Assembly: GCA_016297855.1 (NCBI GenBank)
Contig: JAEDFW010000001.1
Location: 1-63,763 of the forward strand
Length of the DNA stretch: 63,763 nt
Origin: Oscillospiraceae bacterium
GTDB taxonomy: Bacteria > Bacillota > Clostridia > Oscillospirales > Oscillospiraceae
Reading direction: 5' to 3'
This document shows positions 33,975 through 43,150 of the stretch, in pieces. Numbering within the stretch: position 1 is the first letter of the stretch; each line of letters starts with the position of its first letter. A program made the position numbers and the translations under genes. The notes beneath the pieces were generated by a model. The model was not told the DNA's origin. It worked only from the letters and a program-made list of their open reading frames with translations, and did no database searches.

Positions 33975-35127
33975 TGTTTCAAAACTGAATACGAAACGGC
34001 CCGGCAGTGTGGCGAAGCGCGTGGCGGCATTTGCGCTGTTGGCGGTTCTTGTATGCGCGCTTGTGGCGCTGTATGTGTTCCGCGACAGCCTGAATCTTGA
34101 CGCCGTGCGGCGGTTCGTGCGCTATCTGGACGTGAAAAACCAGAATGCGTCCGAGCGTATTACTTTCGACGCGCACAGTGCCAACCAATATGCGGATCTG
34201 CACGGAGCACTGGCCATCGCGTCGGTGTCCGGCCTGCGTGTGTATAGTGATAAGGGCGATGAGCAGGCGGCGGTGCTTGCGTCTCTGGCTGCGCCGCAGA
34301 TTGATTGCGGCGGTAAGTACGCCATGGCGTATGACGCGGGCGGCTACGGTCTTGTTGCAGCGCATGCATCAAAGGGAGAAGTGCTGAACATCTCCACCAC
34401 CGAGCCGATCTTTGACGCGGATATAGCACCGGATGGCAGCATTTGCTATGTCTCGACCGAGAGCGGGTATAAAACCGTGGCGTATGTGTACAATGAACGC
34501 CAGCAGATGATCTACCGGTGGCTCTCGTCGAGCCAGTTTTTGCCGCTGTGCACGGTAAAGAGCGGCGCGAAAACGCTTGCCTGTGTGTCGCTGGGTCAGA
34601 GCGGCGGCATCTATGAAAGCAGTGTTGTTCTGCTGAAAACAGATTCTGACCAGATCGAGAAAACCGTATCGCTCGGAAATGAGCTGATCTACGATCTGGA
34701 GTTTACGGACAATGATACGCTCTGCGCCGTGGGCGAGAACAGCATCAGCTATCTTACATCGAGCGGCGAGCGGATGGGCAAATATGACTATGACGATGCC
34801 TACCTCAAGGACTTTTCCTTTGGCGGAAGCGGATTTTTGACGCTGACACTGAATATGTATAAGGCGGGAAACCGTTACCGCGTGGTGACGGTGGGCACTG
34901 ACGGCGAGGAAATCGGCTCGCTCTCAACCGACGCGCAGATTCTGGACGTGTCCGCAGCCGGCGCCTATGTCGCGGTGCTGACCGCGAAGAATCTGACCAT
35001 CTATAATGCCGCGCTCGAGCAGTATGCCGAGCAGGAGAACACTGGTTCCGCCACCAATGTGGTGATGCGCGACGATGGTTCGGCGATTTTGCTCGGAAGC
35101 GGACAGGGAACGCTGTTTGTGCCGTAA
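33964..35127 (+). CDS. DUF5711 family membrane-anchored beta-propeller-like protein
   Basis: 387 residues. A short basic cytosolic tail and one membrane helix (about 22-44, AFALLAVLVCALVALYVF) are followed by a long extracytoplasmic part built of repeated strands (AIASVSGLRVYSDKG, AVGENSISYLTSSGE, VAVLTAKNLTIYN), a beta-propeller-like pattern. It matches DUF5711 proteins as I know them; function unknown. The start at 33964 overlaps truA by 11 bases and follows GGAAAGG. Confidence 0.72.
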   Translation: MSDNVSKLNTKRPGSVAKRVAAFALLAVLVCALVALYVFRDSLNLDAVRRFVRYLDVKNQNASERITFDAHSANQYADLHGALAIASVSGLRVYSDKGDEQAAVLASLAAPQIDCGGKYAMAYDAGGYGLVAAHASKGEVLNISTTEPIFDADIAPDGSICYVSTESGYKTVAYVYNERQQMIYRWLSSSQFLPLCTVKSGAKTLACVSLGQSGGIYESSVVLLKTDSDQIEKTVSLGNELIYDLEFTDNDTLCAVGENSISYLTSSGERMGKYDYDDAYLKDFSFGGSGFLTLTLNMYKAGNRYRVVTVGTDGEEIGSLSTDAQILDVSAAGAYVAVLTAKNLTIYNAALEQYAEQENTGSATNVVMRDDGSAILLGSGQGTLFVP

Positions 35128-35157
35128 AAAGTTGCTGCTTTCACCGATAATTGGCGT

Positions 35158-35186
35158 TTTGTTTTTTCGCAGCGCTGTGGTATACT
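35158..35186 (+). promoter_or_regulatory. Likely promoter of clpE
   Basis: TATACT (35181-35186) with TG extension at 35178-35179; a weak -35 TTTGTT or TTGTTT 16-17 bases before. No CtsR-type direct repeat is seen, so control by CtsR is not supported. Confidence 0.4.
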
Positions 35187-35254
35187 GGCGCTGATATTGT
35201 TCCAAGCCGGCAGCTGCGCAGCGTGCGGTTGCTGACAGATAAGGAGATACCTGC

Positions 35255-37591
35255 ATGAAACCTACCTATTGTTCCAGATGTAAAAAGAATATTGCCGTAA
35301 TCTTTATCACGAAGCTGGAAAACGGAAAGACCGTGAATGAAGGACTGTGCCTGAAGTGCGCGCGTGAGCTGGGGCTGAAGCCAGTGGACGATATGATGCA
35401 GCGCATGGGACTGACCGACGAGGACATCGAAAGCCTGAACGGCGAGATGAACGAGGCAATGAACGGCCTGGAGGGAATGCTTACCGCGGCAAACAGCGAG
35501 CCGGAGGAGAATGCGGATGATGACGATGACCGCGACAGCCAGACGGCCACGTTCCCGTTCCTCAACAAACTCTTTGCGAACGCGGCAAACAGCGCCGACG
35601 ATCTGCCTGCGCGCAAAGAGGAACGCTCTGAGCAGCAATCGCGCGGCGAGAAGCCTAATGGCCAGAAAAACAAAAAGCATAAATTTCTCGATACCTACTG
35701 CCAGAATCTGACGCAGCGGGCCAGAAACGGCGAGCTGGATAAGATCGTCGGCCGCGAGGTCGAGACCGAGCGCGTTATCCAGATCCTCAACCGCCGGCAG
35801 AAGAACAACCCCTGCCTCATCGGCGAGCCGGGCGTCGGCAAAACGGCGATCGCTGAGGGCCTTGCGCAGCGTATCGCGGAAAAACAGGTGCCGTATAAGC
35901 TGCAGAGCAAAGAGGTCTACCTCATGGACATGACGGCGCTCGTCGCCGGAACGCAGTTCAGAGGCCAGTTTGAAAGCCGCATGAAGGGCCTCATCGACGA
36001 GGTCAAGAAGCTCGGCAACATCATTCTTGTGATCGACGAGGTGCATAATCTGGTCGGCGCGGGCGATGCCGAGGGGTCAATGAACGCGGCGAATATCCTG
36101 AAACCGGCCCTCTCACGCGGCGAGATTCAGGTCATCGGCGCAACGACGTTCACCGAGTACCGCAAGTATATTGAGAAGGATTCCGCGCTCGAGCGACGCT
36201 TCCAGCCTGTCACTGTGAATGAGCCGACGATCGAGGAGTCCATTGCGATCCTGCGCGGTATTGCGCACTACTATGAGGCGTTCCACGGCGTGGAGATTTC
36301 ACCCGAGATCGCGCGGCAGGCGGTCATCCTCTCTGAACGCTACATTACAGATCGCTTCCTGCCCGACAAGGCCATCGACCTCATCGACGAGGCGTGCTCG
36401 GATGTGAATCTGCGCAACAAGACCATCGGAAGGCTGGAGGAGCTGAAAAAAGAGCACGCGGATCTTGACCTTGAGCTGAATATGCTCATGGAAAATGCGG
36501 AAAAAACACAGGCCGATTACGAGCGCATGGCGACGATCAGAAGCCGTAATTTGCAGCTTGATAAGGAAATCGCATTGCTGGAGGAAGAACCCAAGCCCGC
36601 GCTCACGATTGATAATCTGGCCCGCATCATCGAGCTGTGGACAAAAATCCCTGCCAGCAAGATTCGTGCGCAGGAGTTTGAGCAGCTTCAGAATCTGGAA
36701 TCGCGTCTGAAAGAGCATATTATCGGCCAGGACGAGGCTGTGAGCGCCGTTTCTGCCGCGATCCGCCGAAGCCGTGTGGGCATCAGCGCGAAAAAACGTC
36801 CGGTGTCGTTTATTTTCGTCGGCTCGACCGGCGTGGGAAAGACGGAACTGGTCAAGTGCCTTGCCAATGAGCTGTTTGAATCGGTTGAGTCGCTGATCCG
36901 GCTGGACATGTCCGAGTACATGGAAAAGCACAGCGTATCCAAGCTGATCGGTTCGCCTCCCGGTTATGTCGGTTATGACGAGGCGGGGCAGCTGACGGAA
37001 AAGATCCGCCGCCGTCCGTATGCCGTTATCCTGTTTGACGAGCTGGAAAAGGCACACCCGGATGTGCTCAACATCCTGCTGCAGATCCTTGACGACGGCC
37101 GTATCACCGACGCACAGGGCCGGGTCGTGAATTTTGAAAACACCGTCATCATCATGACCTCCAACGCAGGCTCTGACCGCAAGGACGGCTCGGTGGGCTT
37201 CGGCCGGACGCTGACGGAGCAGAGCAGGGAAAAGGCCGTCAAAGCGCTTGGCGAATTCCTGCGGCCGGAGTTTATCAACCGTGTCGACGAGGTCATCTGC
37301 TTCAACAAGCTCTCGGAGGAGAATTTCCGGGGCATCGCCGGTATCATGCTGCGTGAGCTGAAGCAATCGCTGAACGAGAGAGGCTTCGACTTTAGCTGGG
37401 ACGAGCGTTTGCTGGCGTACCTGGTGGAGAAATCGTACTCCGTGGCCTACGGCGCGCGTAATCTGCGCCGCATCATTCAAAAGGATGTGGAGGATCCCAT
37501 CGCCCAGCGGATCATCGAGAGCTTTGTCGAGCCGCTGCACGCCATCCATGTGACTGTGGATAGCGGCAAGGTGGCGCTGGAGACGAACTGA
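35255..37591 (+). CDS. clpE: ClpE-type ATP-dependent protease unfoldase
   Basis: Hsp100 AAA+ unfoldase that feeds substrates to ClpP. N-terminal zinc finger CSRC...CLKC (Cys 6, 9, 32, 35), as in ClpE/McsA, then an acidic linker. AAA1 has GEPGVGKT (about 191-198) and VIDEVHNL; a UVR-like coiled coil lies between; AAA2 has GSTGVGKT (about 524-531), LFDELEKAHPD and sensor 2 GARNLRR. The ClpP-docking loop reads SVGFG after MTSNAG, so it can partner ClpP. 778 residues. AAGGAG precedes the ATG. Confidence 0.9.
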   Translation: MKPTYCSRCKKNIAVIFITKLENGKTVNEGLCLKCARELGLKPVDDMMQRMGLTDEDIESLNGEMNEAMNGLEGMLTAANSEPEENADDDDDRDSQTATFPFLNKLFANAANSADDLPARKEERSEQQSRGEKPNGQKNKKHKFLDTYCQNLTQRARNGELDKIVGREVETERVIQILNRRQKNNPCLIGEPGVGKTAIAEGLAQRIAEKQVPYKLQSKEVYLMDMTALVAGTQFRGQFESRMKGLIDEVKKLGNIILVIDEVHNLVGAGDAEGSMNAANILKPALSRGEIQVIGATTFTEYRKYIEKDSALERRFQPVTVNEPTIEESIAILRGIAHYYEAFHGVEISPEIARQAVILSERYITDRFLPDKAIDLIDEACSDVNLRNKTIGRLEELKKEHADLDLELNMLMENAEKTQADYERMATIRSRNLQLDKEIALLEEEPKPALTIDNLARIIELWTKIPASKIRAQEFEQLQNLESRLKEHIIGQDEAVSAVSAAIRRSRVGISAKKRPVSFIFVGSTGVGKTELVKCLANELFESVESLIRLDMSEYMEKHSVSKLIGSPPGYVGYDEAGQLTEKIRRRPYAVILFDELEKAHPDVLNILLQILDDGRITDAQGRVVNFENTVIIMTSNAGSDRKDGSVGFGRTLTEQSREKAVKALGEFLRPEFINRVDEVICFNKLSEENFRGIAGIMLRELKQSLNERGFDFSWDERLLAYLVEKSYSVAYGARNLRRIIQKDVEDPIAQRIIESFVEPLHAIHVTVDSGKVALETN

Positions 37592-37596
37592 GATAC

Positions 37597-37626
37597 AAAA
37601 CCCGCCGACATTGTCGGCGGGTTTTT
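37597..37626 (+). terminator. Terminator of clpE
   Basis: AAAACCCGCCGACA / TGTCGGCGGGTTTT followed by T. Bases 37628-37745 beyond it hold no gene that I can support. Confidence 0.9.
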
Positions 37627-37744
37627 GTGCACTTAGTGCGCTTTGTGCGCGCTGAGTTGTATGGATTTTACGAAGTAGGTGATCGTGGTGACGAGCCAGA
37701 TGACGCTCACGGCTCAGAAGCAATACGCAATATATCCGACCGGC

Positions 37745-37788
37745 GTAAGCAAAGCCCCGCAGGATGCTCCTGCGGGGCTTTGCTTACG
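37745..37788 (-). terminator. Terminator of rnpB
   Basis: GTAAGCAAAGCCCCGCAGGA / TCCTGCGGGGCTTTGCTTAC, a very long perfect stem just past the 3' end of the RNase P RNA. Confidence 0.8.
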
Positions 37789-38257
37789 ATCGGGTCTGTA
37801 AGCCGGGTTCTGTAATCGACAGTCATCTATCTAGGCGCATCGTTGCCGGTGCGCTCCAGCCACCTTCTCGGAGACGGCCGGGCAAGCCTTGTCTCCTCTG
37901 CGGTGTTGCTCCGGATAGAGTTTACAGCGGTGGGCACTCTCGAGCCACCGGGTGCGCTCTTACCGCACCTTTCCACCCTTGCTACATCGTTGCATGCTCC
38001 ATATCCCTCGCTTCGCCGCAAGCGGCAAAGCTCGTCCATTTCGCTGCAACTCCTTTCCCCACAAAACTTCGTTTTGCGGGGTCCCCCAGTTTTTTGAGGG
38101 AGCTCGGACTTGCCGGACGCAGCGGTATATTTCTGTTGCACTATTCCTGAAGTTGCCTTCGGCGGGCGTTACCCGTTATCCTTGCCCTGTGGAGCCCGGA
38201 CTTTCCTCATGAACGGCCTTTCGGCGCTGTTCACGCGACTGTCCGACCCGGTCGCGG
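37786..38257 (-). ncRNA. rnpB: RNase P RNA (class A)
   Basis: Catalytic RNA that trims the 5' leader of pre-tRNAs. Minus strand shows the universally conserved GAGGAAAGTCCGGGCTCC (CR I, near 38210), GGTGCGGTAAGAGCGCACC (CR II/III region) and the 3' ACAGAACCCGGCTTA (CR V, near 37810). CGGGTC near the 5' end pairs with GACCCG near the 3' end as P1. Borders are estimated from the promoter and from P1. Confidence 0.95.
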
Positions 38258-38261
38258 TGCT

Positions 38262-38290
38262 ATTGTACTTTATCTTGCGCTGATTGTCAA
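38262..38290 (-). promoter_or_regulatory. Promoter of rnpB
   Basis: Minus strand TTGACA (38285-38290), 17 bases, TACAAT (38262-38267). Confidence 0.85.
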
Positions 38291-38295
38291 ATGGA

Positions 38296-38324
38296 TTGCA
38301 TTTTGACTGTATGCAGGATATAAT
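38296..38324 (+). promoter_or_regulatory. Promoter of murD-ispD-ispF
   Basis: TTGCAT (38296-38301), 17 bases, TATAAT (38319-38324); divergent from rnpB, with only five bases between the two -35 boxes. Confidence 0.7.
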
Positions 38325-38359
38325 AACCATACTTCATGGAGAAAAGCGGGGCATATGCA

Positions 38360-39736
38360 ATGAATGAACTCGTTTCACAGTATTTTGCCGCTCTCGCTGG
38401 AAAGCGTGTGGCGGTGCTTGGCATCGGCATCAGTAACCGCCCGCTCATCCGGATGCTGCTCTCATGCGGGATATCCGTCTGTGCATGCGATAAAACGCCG
38501 CGTGAACAGCTTGACGATGAAGTGCTGGAGCTGGAGCGGCTGGGTGCCGTGCTGCATGTGGGGCAGGGATATCTTGATGGCATGCAGGCCGATGTGGTCT
38601 TTCGCACACCTGGGATGCATCCGGAAATCCCTGCGCTGCAGAAACTGCGCAAGCAGGGGGCCGTTATTACCTCTGAGATGGAGGCGTTTTTTGAGGTCTG
38701 CCCGTGCAGGATCATTGCCGTGACCGGCTCGGATGGCAAAACGACCACGACCACGCTCATCGCAAAGATCCTCGAACATGCCGGCCGGCGCGTCTGGGTG
38801 GGCGGCAACATCGGAAGTCCGCTTCTGCCGCAGGCAAATCAGATGCAGCCGGATGATATTGCGGTGGTGGAACTGAGCTCGTTCCAGCTGATGACCATGA
38901 CGCGTTCAGCATCCGTCGCGGTTGTGACGAACCTTGCGCCCAATCATCTGGATATGCACAAGGATATGGCCGAGTATGTTGCAGCAAAGCAGAACGTGTA
39001 TCTGCATCAGAACGCAAGCGGCAAGTTGATCGTGAACGCTGACAACGCCATCACAAACGGCTTTGCCGCCACGGCTCCCGGTCGTGTGGAAAAATTCTCC
39101 CGAATGCTGCGTCCGGAAAACGGCGTATACTTACAAAACGGAGAGATTCTGCGAAACGGCGAAAAAATTATGGACGCATCCGACATCCGGATTCCGGGCG
39201 TGCACAATATTGAAAACTATATGGCGGCGGCCTGCGCGGTCGAGGGATTTGCGTCCGACGAGGATATCCGCGCTGTGGCTACAAGCTTTGGCGGTGTGGA
39301 GCACCGCATCGAGCTGGTGCGAGAGCTCCATGGCGTGCGCTATTACAACGACTCCATCGCGTCCAGCCCCACGCGCACCATTGCCGGTCTGCATGCATTT
39401 AATCAAAAGGTCATTCTGATCGCGGGAGGTTACGACAAACATATCCCGTTTGATGTGCTCGGCCCTGAAATCTGCGCGCATGTCAAGACACTGATCCTCT
39501 GCGGCGCGACGGCAGACAAGATCCGCGCGGCGGTTTTGGCGGCACCGGAATATGCACCGGGCTTGCCGGAGATCCTGCAGAACGAAACTCTGGCCGGCGC
39601 GGTATCAATGGCGCAGGCTTGCGCGCAGCCCGGCGATGTTGTCACGCTGTCACCTGCGTGCGCGGCGTTTGATCAGTTCAAGAATTTTATGGTACGCGGG
39701 CAGACGTTCAAAAAACTCGTACAGGAGCTGAAATGA
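38360..39736 (+). CDS. murD: UDP-N-acetylmuramoylalanine-D-glutamate ligase
   Basis: Adds D-Glu to UDP-MurNAc-L-Ala in peptidoglycan precursor synthesis. Rossmann start RVAVLGIGISNRPL, ATP loop VTGSDGKTTTTTLI, VELSSFQL and NLAPNHLDMHKD, and the GGYDKHI of the C-terminal domain. I prefer the ATG at 38360 (MNELVSQYF) because the one at 38336 would lie about five bases from the predicted transcription start; 458 residues. Its stop overlaps ispD (ATGATG). Confidence 0.93.
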   Translation: MNELVSQYFAALAGKRVAVLGIGISNRPLIRMLLSCGISVCACDKTPREQLDDEVLELERLGAVLHVGQGYLDGMQADVVFRTPGMHPEIPALQKLRKQGAVITSEMEAFFEVCPCRIIAVTGSDGKTTTTTLIAKILEHAGRRVWVGGNIGSPLLPQANQMQPDDIAVVELSSFQLMTMTRSASVAVVTNLAPNHLDMHKDMAEYVAAKQNVYLHQNASGKLIVNADNAITNGFAATAPGRVEKFSRMLRPENGVYLQNGEILRNGEKIMDASDIRIPGVHNIENYMAAACAVEGFASDEDIRAVATSFGGVEHRIELVRELHGVRYYNDSIASSPTRTIAGLHAFNQKVILIAGGYDKHIPFDVLGPEICAHVKTLILCGATADKIRAAVLAAPEYAPGLPEILQNETLAGAVSMAQACAQPGDVVTLSPACAAFDQFKNFMVRGQTFKKLVQELK

Positions 39737-40473
39737 TGGAGCTGAGCAAGATTTATCGCAAGGCGCTGCGCGTGCGGCGCGCACTGGATCACCCGTACTG
39801 CACGGCGGTGATTGTGGCCGCGGGCAATGCAGCGCGCATGGGCGGCACGGATAAGATCATGACGGAGCTGGCCGGTGTGCCGGTCATCTGCCGCACGCTC
39901 GCGGCATTTGAAAACGCCGTGCAGGTAGACGAGATCATCGTTGTTACCCGCATGGAGCTGCTTGAGCAGATGAGCGAGCTTGCCGCGGCGTTTTCAAAGG
40001 TGCGCATGGTCGTGCCGGGCGGCTGCGACCGGATGCAGTCGGTTATGAACGGTCTGCGCGAGGCGTCGGACAAGACGCAGCTCGTCGCGGTGCACGATGG
40101 TGCGCGACCGCTGGTCAGTGATACCATCATCGCAAATACCATCTCCAAGGCGGCAAAGTTTGGTGCGGCTGCACCTGCCGTCCCGGTCAAGGATACGATC
40201 AAAGTGTCGACAACCGGGGCAGTGGAGGCGACACCCGACAGAAAAACGCTGTTTGCCGTGCAGACGCCTCAGGTATTTGATTATGCGCTGTTGTGCGGCG
40301 CTTTGGAAAACGCGAAGAACAAAAAGCTTTCCATCACCGACGACTGCTCCGCCGTTGAGGCACTGGGAATGCCTGTGCAGCTGACTGACGGAAGCGAAGA
40401 AAATCTAAAGATTACAACACCCATCGACCTTGCGTTTGCCGAGGCGATTCTGAAAGGCAGGCGGAATGCATGA
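39733..40473 (+). CDS. ispD: 2-C-methyl-D-erythritol 4-phosphate cytidylyltransferase
   Basis: MEP isoprenoid pathway, CTP-dependent step. The nucleotidyl-transferase start is [20 protein letters not shown], where the usual GxGxRM is [15 protein letters not shown] and KDTIK complete the active site, and [13 protein letters not shown] is the usual end. 246 residues; AGGAG lies five bases before the first ATG (ATG at 39736 is an alternative). Overlaps both neighbours by four bases. Confidence 0.95.
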   Translation: MMELSKIYRKALRVRRALDHPYCTAVIVAAGNAARMGGTDKIMTELAGVPVICRTLAAFENAVQVDEIIVVTRMELLEQMSELAAAFSKVRMVVPGGCDRMQSVMNGLREASDKTQLVAVHDGARPLVSDTIIANTISKAAKFGAAAPAVPVKDTIKVSTTGAVEATPDRKTLFAVQTPQVFDYALLCGALENAKNKKLSITDDCSAVEALGMPVQLTDGSEENLKITTPIDLAFAEAILKGRRNA

Positions 40474-40937
40474 GGATCGGCCATGGCTATGACGTACACT
40501 GCCTTGTGGCGGGAAGAGCGCTCGTTCTGGGCGGTGTGAACATCCCATATGAAAAGGGACTCGACGGCCATTCAGACGCGGATGTGCTGGTGCACGCGGT
40601 GATGGACGCGCTGCTGGGCGCAGCGGCACTGGGCGACATCGGGATGCTCTTTCCCGACAACGACGAGCGCTATCTTGGCGCGGACAGCATTATGCTTCTG
40701 CGCGAGGTGAAAGCACGTCTTGCGTGCTACGCTATCAGCAATATTGACGCAACTGTCATTGCACAGAAGCCGAAGCTTGCGCCGTTTATTGACGATATGC
40801 GGAGAAATATTGCCGGTGCGTTGGGACTGGATTTGTCGCGGGTGAGCGTGAAGGCGACCACAGAGGAACATCTTGGCTTTACCGGCTCCGGGGAGGGCAT
40901 TGCCGCACACGCGGTGTGTTTATTGGAAGAGACATAA
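40470..40937 (+). CDS. ispF: 2-C-methyl-D-erythritol 2,4-cyclodiphosphate synthase
   Basis: MEP pathway cyclase. Zinc ligands are in GYDVH (Asp8, His10) and [29 protein letters not shown] and [21 protein letters not shown] are the other conserved blocks. 155 residues. It begins in the ispD stop (ATGA), so murD, ispD and ispF form a coupled operon linking wall precursor and isoprenoid (undecaprenyl) supply. Confidence 0.96.
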   Translation: MRIGHGYDVHCLVAGRALVLGGVNIPYEKGLDGHSDADVLVHAVMDALLGAAALGDIGMLFPDNDERYLGADSIMLLREVKARLACYAISNIDATVIAQKPKLAPFIDDMRRNIAGALGLDLSRVSVKATTEEHLGFTGSGEGIAAHAVCLLEET

Positions 40938-40972
40938 AAAGCTGCGGACAGCTTGGCTGCCCGCAGCTTTTT
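40936..40972 (+). terminator. Bidirectional terminator, ispF / NhaC-type gene
   Basis: AAAAAGCTGCGG / CCGCAGCTTTTT arms with an inner GCTTGGC loop region. Confidence 0.85.
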
Positions 40973-40984
40973 CAGTATGTAAGG

Positions 40985-42532
40985 TTATGCGGCTTTTTTT
41001 GCGGTAAAGGTCTTGATGATGAGAAGTGTGGCAACCATCAGCACGATACCAAGCGGCAGGCAGATGTACCAGCTGCGGATAAAGCCCGCAAGGATGTAGC
41101 ACGCGAGTGACACGCCTGCGACGGTCAACGCGTATGGAAGCTGCGTGGACACATGGCCGATATGCTCACACTGCGCACCGGCGGAGGCCATAATGGTGGT
41201 ATCGGAGATGGGCGAGCAGTGATCGCCGCAGACGGCACCCGCCATGCAGGCCGAGATGGCGATGATCATCAGCTCATTGCCGAGGTTGGAGTTGAACACG
41301 TCAACGACGATCGGAATGAGGATACCAAACGTGCCCCAGGAAGTGCCGGTGGCGAAGGACAATCCACAACCCACCAGAAATACCAGCGCGGGAAGCAGAC
41401 TCATGAGTGCGTTGTTGTGCGCAACGGCATCGACAATACCGGCGACATATTCACGCGCGCCGAGCGAGTCGGTCATGGCCTTCAGCGTCCAGGCAAAGGT
41501 CAGAATCAGGATGGCGGGAACCATCGACTTAAAGCCTTCGGGGATGGAAGTCATGCAGTCGCGGAAGTTCAGAACCCGCGTGATGAGGTAGAATACAATG
41601 GTAAAGACCAGCGCGACAAATGAACCGAACATCAATCCGACCGATGCGTCAGAGTTGGAGAACGCCACGATGAAATTGAGGTAGCCTTCTTCGCCGGCAG
41701 TGAAGAAGCCGCCGGAGTAGATCATGCCAACGATGCAGCAGCCGATGAGCACAATGATGGGCAGAACCAGATGCAAAACTGTGCCGCGGGGACTGACCGC
41801 CTCTTCCTCTTTGGGGTCTGCGCCGGTGATACTCGCGTGATACTTGCGCTCGTTTTCATTGAGATGTTCGCTCATTTCAGCAAGACGCATCGGACCGTAC
41901 TCGAACTGGCCCACAGCGAGCGTCACCATCATGACAATGGTCAAAATTGCGTAGAAATTATAGGGAATGGCGCTGATGAACAGCTGCAGGCCGTTGGCAC
42001 CGTCAACAAAACCGGAAACAGCTGCTGCCCAGGACGAGATGGGTGCGATGATGCAAACGGGCGCGGCCGTGGCGTCGATCAGATACGCCAGCTTGGTGCG
42101 CGAGATACCGTGCCGGTCTGTGAGCGGACGCATGACGGAGCCAACAGTGAGGCAGTTGAAATAGTCGTCGATAAAAATGAGAACACCGAGTGCGATGGTG
42201 GCCAGCTGCGCGCCGACCTTGGTCTTGACGTGCGTCGCAGCCCAGCGGCCAAACGCGGCCGAACCGCCGGCCCGGTTCATCAGGATGACCATGATGCCGA
42301 GGATGACGAGGAAGACGAGAATGCCGACGTTATAGGCATCGGACAGGGCGGAGCCCACCATGCCGTCGACGAAGATATGCTCCAGGGTACCAACCAGATT
42401 GAAATTGGTAAAGAGCAGGCCGCCGACAAAAATGCCGATGAAGAGGGAGGAATAGACCTCCTTCGTGATGAGTGCCAGCGCGATGGCGATGATCGGCGGC
42501 AGAAGGGAGAAGATGGTTGCATAGAAGTCCAT
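40985..42532 (-). CDS. NhaC-superfamily transporter, probable lysine transporter (LysW-like)
   Basis: 515-residue membrane protein with about 11-12 hydrophobic segments. Family blocks include FIDDYFNCLTVGSVMRPLTDR, APVCIIAPISSW, GLSFATGTSWGTFGIL and GDHCSPISDTTIM. Sequence alone would name it a Na+/H+ antiporter, but a lysine riboswitch controls it. Comparative work on that riboswitch proposed that an NhaC-type protein (LysW) is a lysine transporter, so lysine is the more probable substrate here. Start 42532 has AAAGGA upstream. Confidence 0.85.
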   Translation of the reverse strand: MDFYATIFSLLPPIIAIALALITKEVYSSLFIGIFVGGLLFTNFNLVGTLEHIFVDGMVGSALSDAYNVGILVFLVILGIMVILMNRAGGSAAFGRWAATHVKTKVGAQLATIALGVLIFIDDYFNCLTVGSVMRPLTDRHGISRTKLAYLIDATAAPVCIIAPISSWAAAVSGFVDGANGLQLFISAIPYNFYAILTIVMMVTLAVGQFEYGPMRLAEMSEHLNENERKYHASITGADPKEEEAVSPRGTVLHLVLPIIVLIGCCIVGMIYSGGFFTAGEEGYLNFIVAFSNSDASVGLMFGSFVALVFTIVFYLITRVLNFRDCMTSIPEGFKSMVPAILILTFAWTLKAMTDSLGAREYVAGIVDAVAHNNALMSLLPALVFLVGCGLSFATGTSWGTFGILIPIVVDVFNSNLGNELMIIAISACMAGAVCGDHCSPISDTTIMASAGAQCEHIGHVSTQLPYALTVAGVSLACYILAGFIRSWYICLPLGIVLMVATLLIIKTFTAKKAA

Positions 42533-42551
42533 ACAGATGCTTCCTTTCAAA

Positions 42552-42590
42552 AAAATGCGTCATGATAGCATCATGACGCAACAGACAGGC
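42552..42590 (-). terminator. Riboswitch expression-platform terminator
   Basis: Minus strand TGCGTCATGAT / ATCATGACGCA with a GCT loop, then TTTTTTT; ends 20 bases before the start codon. Ligand binding would favour this terminator. Confidence 0.9.
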
Positions 42591-42599
42591 GAATGTTTC

Positions 42600-42768
42600 G
42601 TACATGACAGCGCTCCACTTTCGTGACAGTCCGAAAGATATTCTCTTTCGTCCCAGAAACCGCACATCAGGCGCTGCGCAGGCTCCTTCGGCGAAATCCC
42701 CTTTCAGCTCCCGGCGCCGGCCGGAAAACGGAGCGTACTCATGTCATTCGCAACCTCTATCATAACTT
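42600..42768 (-). ncRNA. Lysine riboswitch (L box)
   Basis: Minus strand carries the conserved core in order: AGAGGTTGCGAA, GAGTA, GGAGCTGAAAGGGGATT then TCGCCGAAGG, TCTGGGAC, and GGACTGTCACGAAAGTGGAGCGCTGTC-type closing arm (in pieces). These are the L-box signatures around the five-way junction. It lies between a consensus promoter and an intrinsic terminator in front of an NhaC-type transporter gene. Confidence 0.93.
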
Positions 42769-42778
42769 GTTGGAAATT

Positions 42779-42806
42779 ATTATACACACATTGCATGGCT
42801 TGTCAA
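42779..42806 (-). promoter_or_regulatory. Promoter of the riboswitch-transporter unit
   Basis: Minus strand TTGACA (42801-42806), 16 bases, TATAAT (42779-42784). Confidence 0.8.
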
Positions 42807-42843
42807 CTGTTTGAATGGAAAAATGCCGATATTTTGCGAAACT

Positions 42844-42873
42844 GTGACAGAAAACGACTGAAAGGCATACGAT
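42844..42873 (+). promoter_or_regulatory. Possible promoter of the DUF3343 pair
   Basis: GTGACA (42844-42849), 18 bases, TACGAT (42868-42873). Moderate match only. Confidence 0.35.
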
Positions 42874-42895
42874 AATTCTGGGAGGGAATACTTCT

Positions 42896-43150
42896 ATGTT
42901 TATTTATGCATTCACATTCCGCTCGTTCACTGCGGCGCAGAGCGGCAGGAATGTTTTACAGCAGCTGATGATGGAGGCACTTGTGCAGCGCGCGCCCAAG
43001 AATCTTTCCGTGCAGGGATGCGGCTATGTTCTGCGCGTGCAGGCGGAGGACGGTACGCGCGCGGCTGAGGCGCTGCGCATGTATGGCGTACCGTTTGTGC
43101 AGATTTACCGGTGTTTTGCCAATGGCGTTTGTCAGGAGGCAGAGCTATGA
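42896..43150 (+). CDS. DUF3343 family protein
   Basis: 84-residue cytoplasmic protein. The segment QGCGYVLRVQAEDGTRAAEAL with its conserved cysteine, and the end VPFVQIYR, fit DUF3343, a family linked by genome context to sulfur or selenium transfer. It overlaps the following aminotransferase V gene by four bases (ATGA), which supports a role as acceptor or carrier for that enzyme. GGAGGG precedes the ATG. Confidence 0.75.
   Translation: MFIYAFTFRSFTAAQSGRNVLQQLMMEALVQRAPKNLSVQGCGYVLRVQAEDGTRAAEALRMYGVPFVQIYRCFANGVCQEAEL

Noticed and set aside
35128..35254. CtsR heat-shock operator before clpE
   Set aside because: No GGTCAAA-type tandem repeat is found.
37636..37715. 25-codon minus-strand ORF with a hydrophobic stretch between clpE and rnpB
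   Set aside because: GTG start without a ribosome site, lying downstream of the rnpB terminator; no evidence of expression.
36299..37723. 474-codon minus-strand ORF opposite clpE
   Set aside because: Mirror image of the conserved AAA+ coding frame; no recognisable domain.
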